A stretch of 41,198 nt of DNA, taken from assembly GCF_000715495.1 (NCBI RefSeq), contig NZ_JNLX01000064.1, forward strand, positions 1 through 41,198. Reading direction: 5' to 3'. This document shows, one piece after another, positions 23,577 through 31,811 of the stretch. Position 1 is the first letter of the stretch. Every line of letters starts with the position of its first letter. The position numbers and the translations under genes were made by a program. The stretch is from Hymenobacter sp. IS2118. Its GTDB lineage: Bacteria; Bacteroidota; Bacteroidia; Cytophagales; Hymenobacteraceae. The notes under the pieces were generated by a model. It worked only from the letters and a program-made list of their open reading frames with translations, did not search any database and was not told the origin of the DNA.

Positions 23577-26500
23577 TTATTCGGCGGTCAGGTCGTCTTC
23601 GAGGGCATCGAGCCATTCGAGCACAGCGGCCCGCACGAGGTGGGCAGGCGGGCGGGGGCCAGCCGCTGGGCGGGCAACCTGGTCGAGCTGCATCACTAGC
23701 TGCTTGACCTGCTTTTGCTCGGCCCGTGAAACACGGGGCCGGGCGGGAGCGGCTACCGCCCCGACGCCACTCCAGGCTGCTTGCAGCGCCGCACCGAAGG
23801 GGGCGGCGTAGCTGGGGAAGTTAGTCAGGTCGGTATCGCGCCAGAGATTGGGCGGTCGGTTGGCCACGAGAGCTAGCACGCGGTCGAGGTCAGCAGTTGG
23901 GTCTTCGGTATCGGTAAAGCGACTGACGAAGGGGCCAAGCAAGGGAGGCAAGGTGAGTGCCGGCAGCGTTTGAATGCGCTGGTGGAGGGTGAGCCACCCT
24001 TCGGGGCCGGTGGACAGGCCACAGGCTTGGAGCAGGTGGTCGCGGGCTTGGTCTCGGGCGGCGGGGTAGGCGGCAGCCCAAGCTTGCAGCGCCTCGTTGA
24101 GTTGATTGAAGAATTGCTCGACGCGCACCGGGTCGGGGTCAGCATCGGCCGACCATGGCGGCAGGTTGAGCGCTGCCGGGGCCGACTGGAATAGCACGTA
24201 CTCGGGGGCGCGAGCCTGCTGGAAAGCATCGCGCAGGGCGCGGGCCGGAGCAGGCAGGTGGCGGGTTTGCTGGGTGTATTCGGGCAAGCCGTCCTGCATG
24301 CGAAGCAGGCGGCGCACCACGGACACTAGTTGGGGCCGTACTCCAGTGGCCTGGGCGATACGCTCGACGACTGCCAGGCGGGCACCCGCGACGCGGGAAT
24401 CGGCGATGGCAAACATATCGGGCCGGCGCACTAGCAGCTCCCAATCGGCCTCTTTCTCCTCGGCTAGAAACTGACCTTCGCGGTAGAGCGAGGTATCGCC
24501 TTCGCGAACGCGGCGGAACGTGGCCAGCAGCACGGGCAATACCCCGTCGGCGATGCCGTAGGGGGCGGCGCGCAACTGCTCGTAAAGGGCGGGCAGCGCC
24601 AGCGGCTCATTGGACTGGAATACCAAACGCTCGATGGCTTCCCACACGGGCACTAGGTTGTAGGGGTCGTGGTTATCGAGCGCAGCAGGAGCACGCCAGG
24701 CCCAAGTGCCAGCATTGGTGAGGTAGTGCAGGCCAGTGGCTGACAGCACCGAGGCATACATAGCGAACTCAGGCGGGAAGCCAGTGAAGCCGAGCCGGGC
24801 GGTGTCGCCCTTGGAGAGCATTGCCTTGACCAAGGCCCCACGGGCCGCCGCGCCGGCGGAAGAGAGCTGGCGGCGGTTGAGAATTTCGTTGCGCAGCGTG
24901 GGCGTGCGGCTGAAGGTATGGTCAGCCATTAAAGAAAGCTGACGGCTGAAAGCGCGGGCATCGGCCAGCGGCTGGGGTTCGCCCTGCCAGTACCAGTTTG
25001 CAGCCAGCGCGGCAGCAGCGGCAGTGGCAGGTGTAGCACCTTCACCACCCAAAGCCGAACCGAACAGGCGGCCCCACTCGGCTCGGAACAGGTTCTCGGC
25101 TTCGTGGCGGCGCAATGCCAACTCGCGGCGGCCGGCGCGGTCGCCCGCCAGGGCCGTCACGGTATCGGCCACGACGCGGGCGGCGGCCAAGTGGTAAGCA
25201 GCTTCGCGCAGGGCCTCAGTTTCGAGGGCAACGGCGACAAGTAGGTTAGGCTGACGCAGGCGCTGGGCTTCCTGCTCCGCCAGGGCTTGCGTCTGCGGGT
25301 CGTTGGCGAGGCAGAGCAATACGGCTAGGTCGGCGGGGCGCTCAATGGCGCGGGCCAGCAGCTGGTCGGGGCGCAGCACCTCCACTCCTACCGGGCGCAA
25401 GGTGCCGGTGCGGAACGAGTGACGACGGGCCACCAAGCGGGGCAACGGGAATAGCGTAGCGTCGCCAGTAGCGGCCAGCAGCACATCGCCGGCGAGGGCG
25501 GCACGGGCGGTGGTCAGCTCGGCTTCGATGTCAACGTCGCCGGCTTCCCACAGGCGGAAGCTGCCCCGGGCCCGGCTCCACACGACCAGGGAGCGGCGCT
25601 CCAACTCATCGAGGGCGGCGGGGGTATCGGCACCTAAGGCAGCGGTTAGCACTACGCGGGACGCCGGCAGGCGGGTTTCGCGCAACCAGCTCAGCAGAGC
25701 AATGCACTTGAGGGCGCGGGTGGCCAACGGGCTGAGGGCGGGGTCTTTCTCCTGGGCCTGGGCTACCAGCTCCACGGCTTCGAGCCAGGGGCGGGCCGTG
25801 GGGCCAGTGTAGTGGGCCAACAGCACGTCGCGGCCGTAGTCGAAAAGGCCATCAAGCGGGAAGAACGCGGGGTCGGCAGGGTCGTAGGCCTGCTCCAGCA
25901 AGAAGCTACCCAAGGCACCGTTTTCCTGGCCTTCGAGGAAGTTGAACAAGCTGCGGTGGCTCTGGCCGGCTCGCCGAAACAAGGCGGGCACAGCTAGTAG
26001 CGTTACCGGGTGCAGCGGGTAGGCGGCGCGGGCCAGCTTTTCGAAGCGGCTGCCCGCCAGGCCGGTCGGCAGGAAAGTGCTGTCGGGGGCAAGCACCGGT
26101 ACCAGCAGGTCGGACAGGTGCCCGTTGAGGTGCAAGCTGGGCGACTGACGCAGGGCTCGGCCGATGAGGTCCATACGCTCCACGTCGGAGGGGAACAGCG
26201 GGAGCTGGCGGAAGCGCTGGGCTACTTTGGCCCACTCGGCCTGCTGGGTGCGGCCGAGGCGGTTGGCGTAGGCTTCGGCGTTCTGGTGCAGCACGGTAAT
26301 CACCCACAGCGGGGCCGATTCCGGAGCACGAGAGGCCGCTTCGGCCAGTTCCTGCAAGGCGAAGATGTCGCCGGCCTGGGGGTGATTAGCCGCGTATTCG
26401 AGAAACTTGCCGGCTTCATCAACTAGCAGCAGCAAGCCGGCATGGTGGCCGGCGGCGGCTACCGCCTGGGATGCGGCCAGGTAGGCATTGGCAAGGGTCC

Positions 26501-26960
26501 GGGGATTGGGCTTTTGCTCCGCCGTGAGCAGCGCGGCGGGGATGGCCGGCCCACCGGGAGCTGCTTCCAGGGCGTTGCGCAAGGCATTCAGCAGTGCAGG
26601 GCTGAGCGCCGAGCGGGAGCCCACGACGGGCACCGGCAGCAGCTTCGGCACCGCCGGAAATTTGGCTGGCAGCTTAACCTCCTTCTCGAACTTGGGCTCG
26701 GAAACCAGCCGGGCCAGGAAGGTAACGAAGGCGCTTTTGCCAGCGCCGTAGGGGCCGATAAGCGTAAGGGCGCGGTCGGTGGGCGTGTGCTGGGCGCGGA
26801 GGACCCCTTGCAGGGCCTCAAGGGCCGAGGGGGTAAGGTAGTAGTTGTCGGGAGTGGTAGTGCGGGCCGCTAGGTCACGCTCCAAATGGACCGAACGGCC
26901 GAAGCGGGGCCGTACGGAAACGATGTCAGCAAGGGTTTGGATGGTGGTAGCAGTGGACAT
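23577..26960 (-). CDS. Large P-loop ATPase (1127 aa), partner of DUF4007 protein
   Basis: Walker A is LIGPYGAGKSAFV (68-80) and Walker B is LLLLVDEAGKFLEY (176-189), in the style of the BrxC/PglY and Dnd/Dpt large ATPases. A long alpha-helical region follows, including SAPLWVITVLHQNAEAY and LHPVTLLAVPALFRRAGQ, an HP-L-L sensor-like segment that resembles HPLHPLTTALL in the BrxC protein. It is clearly distinct from the BrxC-like protein at 15393, being shorter and without the C-terminal coiled coil. Its start is 6 bp after the DUF4007 stop. The pair probably acts as a DNA-sensing or translocating module; the exact family is not known to me. Confidence 0.75.
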   Translation of the reverse strand: MSTATTIQTLADIVSVRPRFGRSVHLERDLAARTTTPDNYYLTPSALEALQGVLRAQHTPTDRALTLIGPYGAGKSAFVTFLARLVSEPKFEKEVKLPAKFPAVPKLLPVPVVGSRSALSPALLNALRNALEAAPGGPAIPAALLTAEQKPNPRTLANAYLAASQAVAAAGHHAGLLLLVDEAGKFLEYAANHPQAGDIFALQELAEAASRAPESAPLWVITVLHQNAEAYANRLGRTQQAEWAKVAQRFRQLPLFPSDVERMDLIGRALRQSPSLHLNGHLSDLLVPVLAPDSTFLPTGLAGSRFEKLARAAYPLHPVTLLAVPALFRRAGQSHRSLFNFLEGQENGALGSFLLEQAYDPADPAFFPLDGLFDYGRDVLLAHYTGPTARPWLEAVELVAQAQEKDPALSPLATRALKCIALLSWLRETRLPASRVVLTAALGADTPAALDELERRSLVVWSRARGSFRLWEAGDVDIEAELTTARAALAGDVLLAATGDATLFPLPRLVARRHSFRTGTLRPVGVEVLRPDQLLARAIERPADLAVLLCLANDPQTQALAEQEAQRLRQPNLLVAVALETEALREAAYHLAAARVVADTVTALAGDRAGRRELALRRHEAENLFRAEWGRLFGSALGGEGATPATAAAAALAANWYWQGEPQPLADARAFSRQLSLMADHTFSRTPTLRNEILNRRQLSSAGAAARGALVKAMLSKGDTARLGFTGFPPEFAMYASVLSATGLHYLTNAGTWAWRAPAALDNHDPYNLVPVWEAIERLVFQSNEPLALPALYEQLRAAPYGIADGVLPVLLATFRRVREGDTSLYREGQFLAEEKEADWELLVRRPDMFAIADSRVAGARLAVVERIAQATGVRPQLVSVVRRLLRMQDGLPEYTQQTRHLPAPARALRDAFQQARAPEYVLFQSAPAALNLPPWSADADPDPVRVEQFFNQLNEALQAWAAAYPAARDQARDHLLQACGLSTGPEGWLTLHQRIQTLPALTLPPLLGPFVSRFTDTEDPTADLDRVLALVANRPPNLWRDTDLTNFPSYAAPFGAALQAAWSGVGAVAAPARPRVSRAEQKQVKQLVMQLDQVARPAAGPRPPAHLVRAAVLEWLDALEDDLTAE

Positions 26961-26966
26961 TTAAAG

Positions 26967-27953
26967 CTAGGCAACAAGGGGCGTGGAGGCGTAGTGCATC
27001 AGCAGCAGCACGGCGGGAGTGAGATGCGTATCAGTGGTTTGAACCACCTGTCGCACGAGGGGGGTATCTTCGAAACGAAGCGTGCCCTGGGTGAGGGTTT
27101 CGAGCTGGTCGAGGTAAGCCAGGGTCGAATCCTCGTCGAGCTTAAACACCACACCCGGTGAGCCTTCGGCGTGGGCAATGTCGCGGGCGGCGATGGTGTG
27201 GCTGCCGGGGTAACGCCACTCCCAAAACTGTAGCAGCGCCCAGGCGAAAATGGCGACGGGCAGGCTGGGCTTGGGGCCAATGGCGAAGGTGAATTGCTGC
27301 TGGCCGCCAAAACCGGGACGCAGCAAGCCCAGCTCACGCAGGGGGCAGTCGAGGCCGTCTTCGTTGTTCTGGCTGCGCTCGGTGGGTGCCACGTAGGTTT
27401 GCAGGAACACGCTTACGTCTCGGTCAATAGTCTCTGGAGAATATGTTTTGGAGCTACTGGCGAGGGCAGCCGCTTGCACGGAGGCAGCCAAGGCGGGCAC
27501 GGTCCACTCCCACTCACGCCACACGTTGAAGGCGTATGCCCAAGTGTAAGCCAGCGAGCCGGGGCCGCAGAGGTTCCAGTGCAGCAGCCAGAGGGTAGCG
27601 GGGTCTTCGAGATAGGGGTCGACGCCGTCGTCGGTTAACAGGAATTGGCCCAGCGGGGTGGGCTGCAGCTCGCCACTGCGCTCGGAGGTGGTAGTGGCCA
27701 GCTTGGTAACCAGCAGCCAGTGCCGGACAGCAGAAACCATGTTCTTGCCGACGCCCAGCTTGACCAGGGCATCTTCGTCGGCGAAAATGTGAGCATTGGT
27801 TTGCAGCTCATCAAGGCCTTTTTTGAGCCAGGCCGAGCGGAGAGCAAAGGTTTGGTGGCCAGCGAAGCTGGGAGGGCTGGGCAGCAGGGACTGCGCAACA
27901 GTGGCCGCTTTGAACAGCTCGGTAAGGGTGGTTGCGGGGAGCTGAGGGGACAT
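26967..27953 (-). CDS. DUF4007 family protein, first gene of the defence operon
   Basis: The 328-residue protein starts its conserved part with SFAGHQTFALRSAWLKKGLD (residues ~29-48), the typical DUF4007 opening, followed by LVKLGVGKNMVSAVRHWLL, PTPLGQFLLTDDGVDPYLED and ATLWLLHWNL. DUF4007 proteins occur in DNA-phosphorothioation and BREX-like defence loci; the F-x-x-R-x-x-W-x-x-K segment and helical repeats suggest DNA or partner binding. It lacks the SBD-like domain found in its paralogue at 20356. ATG at 27953 is the first start of the operon, with a 360-bp regulatory gap upstream. Confidence 0.85.
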   Translation of the reverse strand: MSPQLPATTLTELFKAATVAQSLLPSPPSFAGHQTFALRSAWLKKGLDELQTNAHIFADEDALVKLGVGKNMVSAVRHWLLVTKLATTTSERSGELQPTPLGQFLLTDDGVDPYLEDPATLWLLHWNLCGPGSLAYTWAYAFNVWREWEWTVPALAASVQAAALASSSKTYSPETIDRDVSVFLQTYVAPTERSQNNEDGLDCPLRELGLLRPGFGGQQQFTFAIGPKPSLPVAIFAWALLQFWEWRYPGSHTIAARDIAHAEGSPGVVFKLDEDSTLAYLDQLETLTQGTLRFEDTPLVRQVVQTTDTHLTPAVLLLMHYASTPLVA

Positions 27954-28312
27954 CTTAGTACTTTAATTTACCAATAGGCAAGGCTACGGCGCAATCAAAG
28001 TAGAAAGGTCGGCAACTAAAGTTTAGGGAACAAGGGTGAAGGCAAGGTTATAAGCAGCACTGCTTCTTCAGAAAGTCAGGACTGACTATTTAGCAACCAC
28101 TTGGATGGATTGGGCCCGTCTGTTTTTTTAGCAATTGTTAAGAATTAAGCAGCAGAAGCAAAAGTGGCCGTGTTACCTCCCTATCTCTCCTACTCGACCG
28201 GCTATAGCAATCACGGAACTGTTGTCGGAATCAGTTGACAATAATCAAATCTATCGCCTTGTTTAATTGGTGATTACCTATCGGAATAGGTTTCGGAATT
28301 TATGCCGTAGTA
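27954..28312. promoter_or_regulatory. Divergent regulatory region between the defence operon and fic
   Basis: This 359-bp gene-free region holds several candidate control sites. GGCAACTAAAGTTT (28011-28024) matches 13 of 14 bases at 33901-33914 in the repressor region, in the same orientation and at similar distance from the downstream leftward start. Two 6-2-6 dyads, AAGCAG-CA-CTGCTT (28052-28065) and AGTCAG-GA-CTGACT (28074-28087), have centres 22 bp apart. CCTAT-CGGA-ATAGG (28277-28290) and TTGTC-10-GACAA (28222-28241) lie on the fic side. No well-spaced -33/-7 pair was found. Confidence 0.5.
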
Positions 28313-29554
28313 TTGGGCGTGGAAAAGCTAGTAAAACTGTACCGCGACCCGGCGGCCATTGCCCCGCTGAAGCCGAGCGAGTTGCCGGCGGAGCTGCGGA
28401 ACCAGGCGTTGGAAATTGTGGAAGCGGCGGCGCGGCTGGCGGGCTCGCTGCACCCGGTGACGGCGCGGGCCATTGCTGACTTTCTGCGGCCGGCGAACAG
28501 CTACTACTCCAACCTGATTGAGGGACACGACACGCACCCGCTGGAAATTGCCCGGGCGCTACAGGATGAGTATTCGCCGGATAGCCGCAACCGCTCGCTG
28601 CAGCTGGAGGCCCTGGCGCATATCGCCGTGCACAAGCGGCTGCCGGAACTGCTGGAAGCCGTGGATAATAACCCTTACACGGAAGGGTTTTGGCGGGCGC
28701 TGCACGAAGCGTTTTATGAACACCTGCCGGATGAATTCCGCTGGACGACAACCGCAGAGGGGGAACGGCTGGAAGTGCTGCCGGGCGAGTTGCGGACCAC
28801 GGAAGTGCGGGTGGGGCGGCACGTTGCCCCGGCAGCCGATGCGCTACCGGCTTTTATCCGGCTGATTGAGCAGGGCTACCGGCCGGCGGCGGAGCATGAC
28901 CGGCTGGCGCGCATTGTGAGCATTGGCGCCGCGCACCACCGGCTGGCGTGGCTGCACCCGTTTCTGGACGGGAACGGGCGGGTGATGCGGCTATTCAGTG
29001 ACGCGGCTTTTAGGGCCGAGGGACTGGATGCGGGCGGGCTGTGGTCGATGGCACGGGGACTGGCCCGGAGCGAGAAAGAATACAAGCAGGCCCTGGCGGC
29101 GGCCGATGCACAACGGATGAATGACTACGACGGGCGCGGTAATCTGTCGGAAAAGCAGTTAGTGGCATTCTGCCGGTTCTTCCTGGGCGTGGCCCTGGAC
29201 CAGATTGGCTACATGACGCAGGTGCTGGCCATTGATGGGATGCTGGAGCGACTGCGCGGGCTGGTGGGGCTACTGGTGATTAAGCGCAAATGGCGGCCGG
29301 AGGCTTACTACGTGCTGGAGGCGGTATTTCTGAAGGGCAGCGTAGCGCGGGGGGAAGTGATGCGGCTAACGGGCCTGTCTGACAAAACCGCTAAGGATTT
29401 GGCGCAGCTTCTCCTGGATGCCGGACTACTGGCTACCGAGGTAAGCAACCGCTTTGCGCCATATCGGGCGGCCTACCCTATTGCTTTTGCGCCGGCGTTG
29501 TTTCCGGGGTTGTATCCGGCGGGCAAGGAGGTTGATATTCTAAATGCGCAGTAG
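28313..29554 (+). CDS. Fic-domain AMPylase-type protein (class II, self-inhibited)
   Basis: The 413-residue protein has the Fic motif HPFLDGNGRVMR (215-226) with catalytic H215 and R223/R226. An N-terminal inhibitory helix motif is visible at SNLIEG (S66, E70, G71), which marks class II Fic proteins held inactive in cis. A C-terminal winged-helix-like region (VARGEVMRLTGLSDKTAKDL) may bind DNA. Such proteins AMPylate targets such as topoisomerases or act in toxin-antitoxin systems. No separate antitoxin is next to it, in keeping with the built-in inhibitor. The start is TTG 28313 or GTG 28319; an ATG at 28301 runs into a stop. Confidence 0.88.
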   Translation: MGVEKLVKLYRDPAAIAPLKPSELPAELRNQALEIVEAAARLAGSLHPVTARAIADFLRPANSYYSNLIEGHDTHPLEIARALQDEYSPDSRNRSLQLEALAHIAVHKRLPELLEAVDNNPYTEGFWRALHEAFYEHLPDEFRWTTTAEGERLEVLPGELRTTEVRVGRHVAPAADALPAFIRLIEQGYRPAAEHDRLARIVSIGAAHHRLAWLHPFLDGNGRVMRLFSDAAFRAEGLDAGGLWSMARGLARSEKEYKQALAAADAQRMNDYDGRGNLSEKQLVAFCRFFLGVALDQIGYMTQVLAIDGMLERLRGLVGLLVIKRKWRPEAYYVLEAVFLKGSVARGEVMRLTGLSDKTAKDLAQLLLDAGLLATEVSNRFAPYRAAYPIAFAPALFPGLYPAGKEVDILNAQ

Positions 29555-29566
29555 GAGCTATTTGTG

Positions 29567-29611
29567 AAGAGTCCCAATTCTTGCGACAGTGTCGCAAGAA
29601 TTGGGACTCTT
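29567..29611. terminator. 45-nt perfect palindrome between converging genes
   Basis: Two perfect 22-nt arms (29567-29588 and 29590-29611) flank a single G; the arms begin AAGAGTCCCAATTCTTGCG. It lies between fic (ending 29554) and the leftward methylase-like gene (ending 29689). Short T-runs follow on both strands, so it may be a bidirectional terminator; its length and perfection are unusual for one. Confidence 0.7.
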
Positions 29612-29688
29612 TGTGTAAATCCACTGGCAAAGCGGACGTAATCATGGCGTAGCAAGGGCGTTTGGATGGCAGTGCCAGATGCAGCGGA

Positions 29689-30339
29689 TTAACTCGTTTG
29701 CTGCGCAAGCATGGAGACCGGACAATTTGATTCAAAAACGGCACGGGAAAAGCCGGCTGGGGTAACTGAGCGGAGGTTGGCGCGGTTCTTTGAATCAGGC
29801 ATGTTGTGCATTTTAGAGCCGAGGATGGGCACCACGGCCTTGGGTTCAGGCAACCTAAAGCCGCCACCGGTCCAGAGGCAGGTGCGCTTGGTATAGGCTT
29901 CGCTGAGCTGGCGCTCGGCAGGCAGGTAACCGGCAAAGTCGCAGGGGTCGAAACGAAAGTCCGGGGGCCGCCAATAGGTGCTGACGGTGCTCACTGGATT
30001 CTCGATGAAGTAGGGAGCCTGGCACCAGGCGGCGAGGCGGGCGGACCATTCGAACAGCTGCAGCGCCTTAATGACACTGCCGAGGCCTTTGCGGCGGAAG
30101 TGGGCCCGGCCGGAAATGGCGGTGTCGGTACAAGGCGGAAAGAACGCAGCGAAGGCCACGGGACCGTAGGGCGGCAGCCACTCGCGCACGTCGATGCCGA
30201 CGCGGATGATGTTGCCCTCGCGGGTCTCGCCGGGCGGGTGCTGCAGGTCGACGCAGTAGCAGAGGTAGCCAGCCTCAGCCCACGGCTGGACAAGCGTGGT
30301 AGTAAGGTCGAAGCAGCTAATGACGATGGGCGTTGGCAT
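29689..30339 (-). CDS. Phage Dcm-like DNA cytosine methylase-related protein (216 aa)
   Basis: The order of motifs suggests a small C5-methyltransferase-like protein: FDLTTTLVQPWAEAGYLCYC resembles motif I with the following D31, AFFPPCTDTAISG (residues 65-77) resembles motif IV with P-P-C, and YFIENPVST resembles motif VI (usually ENV). A large target-recognition domain is missing, as in some phage methylase-like proteins, so activity is uncertain. It follows dnaB in the leftward replication operon by 6 bp. It could protect the element from host restriction or from its own defence system; both are inference. Confidence 0.6.
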   Translation of the reverse strand: MPTPIVISCFDLTTTLVQPWAEAGYLCYCVDLQHPPGETREGNIIRVGIDVREWLPPYGPVAFAAFFPPCTDTAISGRAHFRRKGLGSVIKALQLFEWSARLAAWCQAPYFIENPVSTVSTYWRPPDFRFDPCDFAGYLPAERQLSEAYTKRTCLWTGGGFRLPEPKAVVPILGSKMHNMPDSKNRANLRSVTPAGFSRAVFESNCPVSMLAQQTS

Positions 30340-30345
30340 GGCACC

Positions 30346-31800
30346 TTAGAAAGTTGGTTGTTCGAATTGCGAGGCCGGAAGGGAGCCGGTGGAGGCGTAG
30401 GATGCTAAATCCTGGAAAGTGCCGCGGCGCATCGAGCAGGCCGCGATGACTTCATCCGTGGCACCGTTGCGGTGCTTGGCGATGTCGAGCAAGATGGTGT
30501 CGGCGGTGGCGGTGCCGTCCTGGTACTCAGTGATGTTGTAATATTCGCCGCGCCAGAGGAAGATGATGCAGTCGGCGTCCTGCTCCAGGCTGCCGGACTC
30601 GCGCAGGTCGGAGAGCATGGGGCGCTTCTCTCCTCCCCTTTTCTCCACGTCGCGGGAAAGCTGACTGAGGGCGATGACGGGTGCATTTAGCTCTTTGGCC
30701 AGCTCTTTCAGGCCGCGGCTGATGCTGCCAACTTCCTGCTCGCGGTTGCCTTTGGTGTCGCCGCGCATGAGCTGCACGTAGTCGACCAGGACCAAGCTGA
30801 GCGGCTGCTGGCTGTGGAGGCGGGCGCACTTGGCGCGCAGTTGCTGGATGCTCAGGCCGGGCGTGTCGTCGATGTAAAGCTGGTGGCCCTGGGTTTGGAT
30901 TCGTTGGGCCTGCTGGCGGATGTGGGCCACTTGCTCGAGGCCGCCAGGGAGGTTGCCACGGCGCAGGTCGGAGTTGGAGTAGCCGGGGACTTCGCTGGCC
31001 ACCATGCGCTGCATGAGCTGCAGCGTGGGCATTTCGAGGCTGAAAGCGGCCGTGTGCTGGCTGTGGTCGAGGGCGGCGGTGCGGGCAAAGTGCAGCAGGG
31101 CAGCGGTTTTGCCCATCCCGGGCCTGGCAGCGAGAATGATGAGGTCGCCGGGCTGCCAGCCGCCGGTGAGGCCGTCGAGGGCGGCGAGGCCGGTGGGCAC
31201 GCCGGTGAGGCCGCGCTGCTGGACGGCCTGGGCGAGGCGTTCGAAAGTGGGCTCAAACGCATCGGCGGCGGTTTGGCCGGGGCGGGTTTCCAGGGCCCGG
31301 TGCAAGCCCGTGAGGTGGGCCTGGGCATCGGCCAGCAGCTCCAACGGGTCGCGGGTCTGGTCGTAGCCGTGAGCGGTTAGCTCGGTGCCGACTCGGATGA
31401 CGACGCGGCGGGCGTGCTGCTCCTGCAACAGGCGGCAGTGCGTTTCGAAGTGGGCGGCGGAATTGATGCGGCTGGTAAGGCCAGCGACGAAGTATGGGCC
31501 GCCGGTGCGGTCCAGGGTGCCGCGCTGGCGCAACTGCTGGGTGACGGTGAGCAAGTCGGCGTGGTCGCCGCGCTGCACCAGGTCGCGGATAGCCAGGTAC
31601 ACCTGCTGGTGGGCAGGGCAGTAGAACACGTCCTCGGTGGGCAGAATTGCCAGCAGAGTGCGCTGGGCGTCGGCTTCGAGTAGGGCGGCCCCAAGCACGG
31701 CGGCTTCGAGGTCAAGGGCCTGGGGCGGCAGGTGGCCGCCAGTGGGAGCCGAAATGGCGGGGCGGCGGGTTGCGTAGGGTTTGGGCTGATTTTCAGACAT
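30346..31800 (-). CDS. dnaB: Replicative DNA helicase DnaB
   Basis: The 484-residue protein has an N-terminal DnaB domain (PPQALDLEAAVLGAALLEAD; RTGGPYFVAGLTSRINSA) and a RecA-like C-terminal motor. Walker A is AARPGMGKTAAL (224-235), followed by FSLEMP, the Walker B-type LVLVDYVQLM and SQLSRDVEKRGGEKRPMLSDLRESG. It unwinds DNA at the replication fork. Being next to a phage-type initiator, it is the element's own helicase rather than the chromosomal copy. It starts 11 bp after the initiator gene and is translated in the same leftward operon. Confidence 0.95.
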   Translation of the reverse strand: MSENQPKPYATRRPAISAPTGGHLPPQALDLEAAVLGAALLEADAQRTLLAILPTEDVFYCPAHQQVYLAIRDLVQRGDHADLLTVTQQLRQRGTLDRTGGPYFVAGLTSRINSAAHFETHCRLLQEQHARRVVIRVGTELTAHGYDQTRDPLELLADAQAHLTGLHRALETRPGQTAADAFEPTFERLAQAVQQRGLTGVPTGLAALDGLTGGWQPGDLIILAARPGMGKTAALLHFARTAALDHSQHTAAFSLEMPTLQLMQRMVASEVPGYSNSDLRRGNLPGGLEQVAHIRQQAQRIQTQGHQLYIDDTPGLSIQQLRAKCARLHSQQPLSLVLVDYVQLMRGDTKGNREQEVGSISRGLKELAKELNAPVIALSQLSRDVEKRGGEKRPMLSDLRESGSLEQDADCIIFLWRGEYYNITEYQDGTATADTILLDIAKHRNGATDEVIAACSMRRGTFQDLASYASTGSLPASQFEQPTF

Positions 31801-31811
31801 AATGAAAGGGG

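Noticed and set aside
10379..27953. BREX type 1 or 2 with a PglX methylase
   Set aside because: No adenine methylase motif (NPPY, DPPF) was found in any operon protein.
28131..28150. Second MITE end (TTGTTAAGAATTA resembles the 39115 end)
   Set aside because: No partner inverted repeat or target duplication was found nearby.
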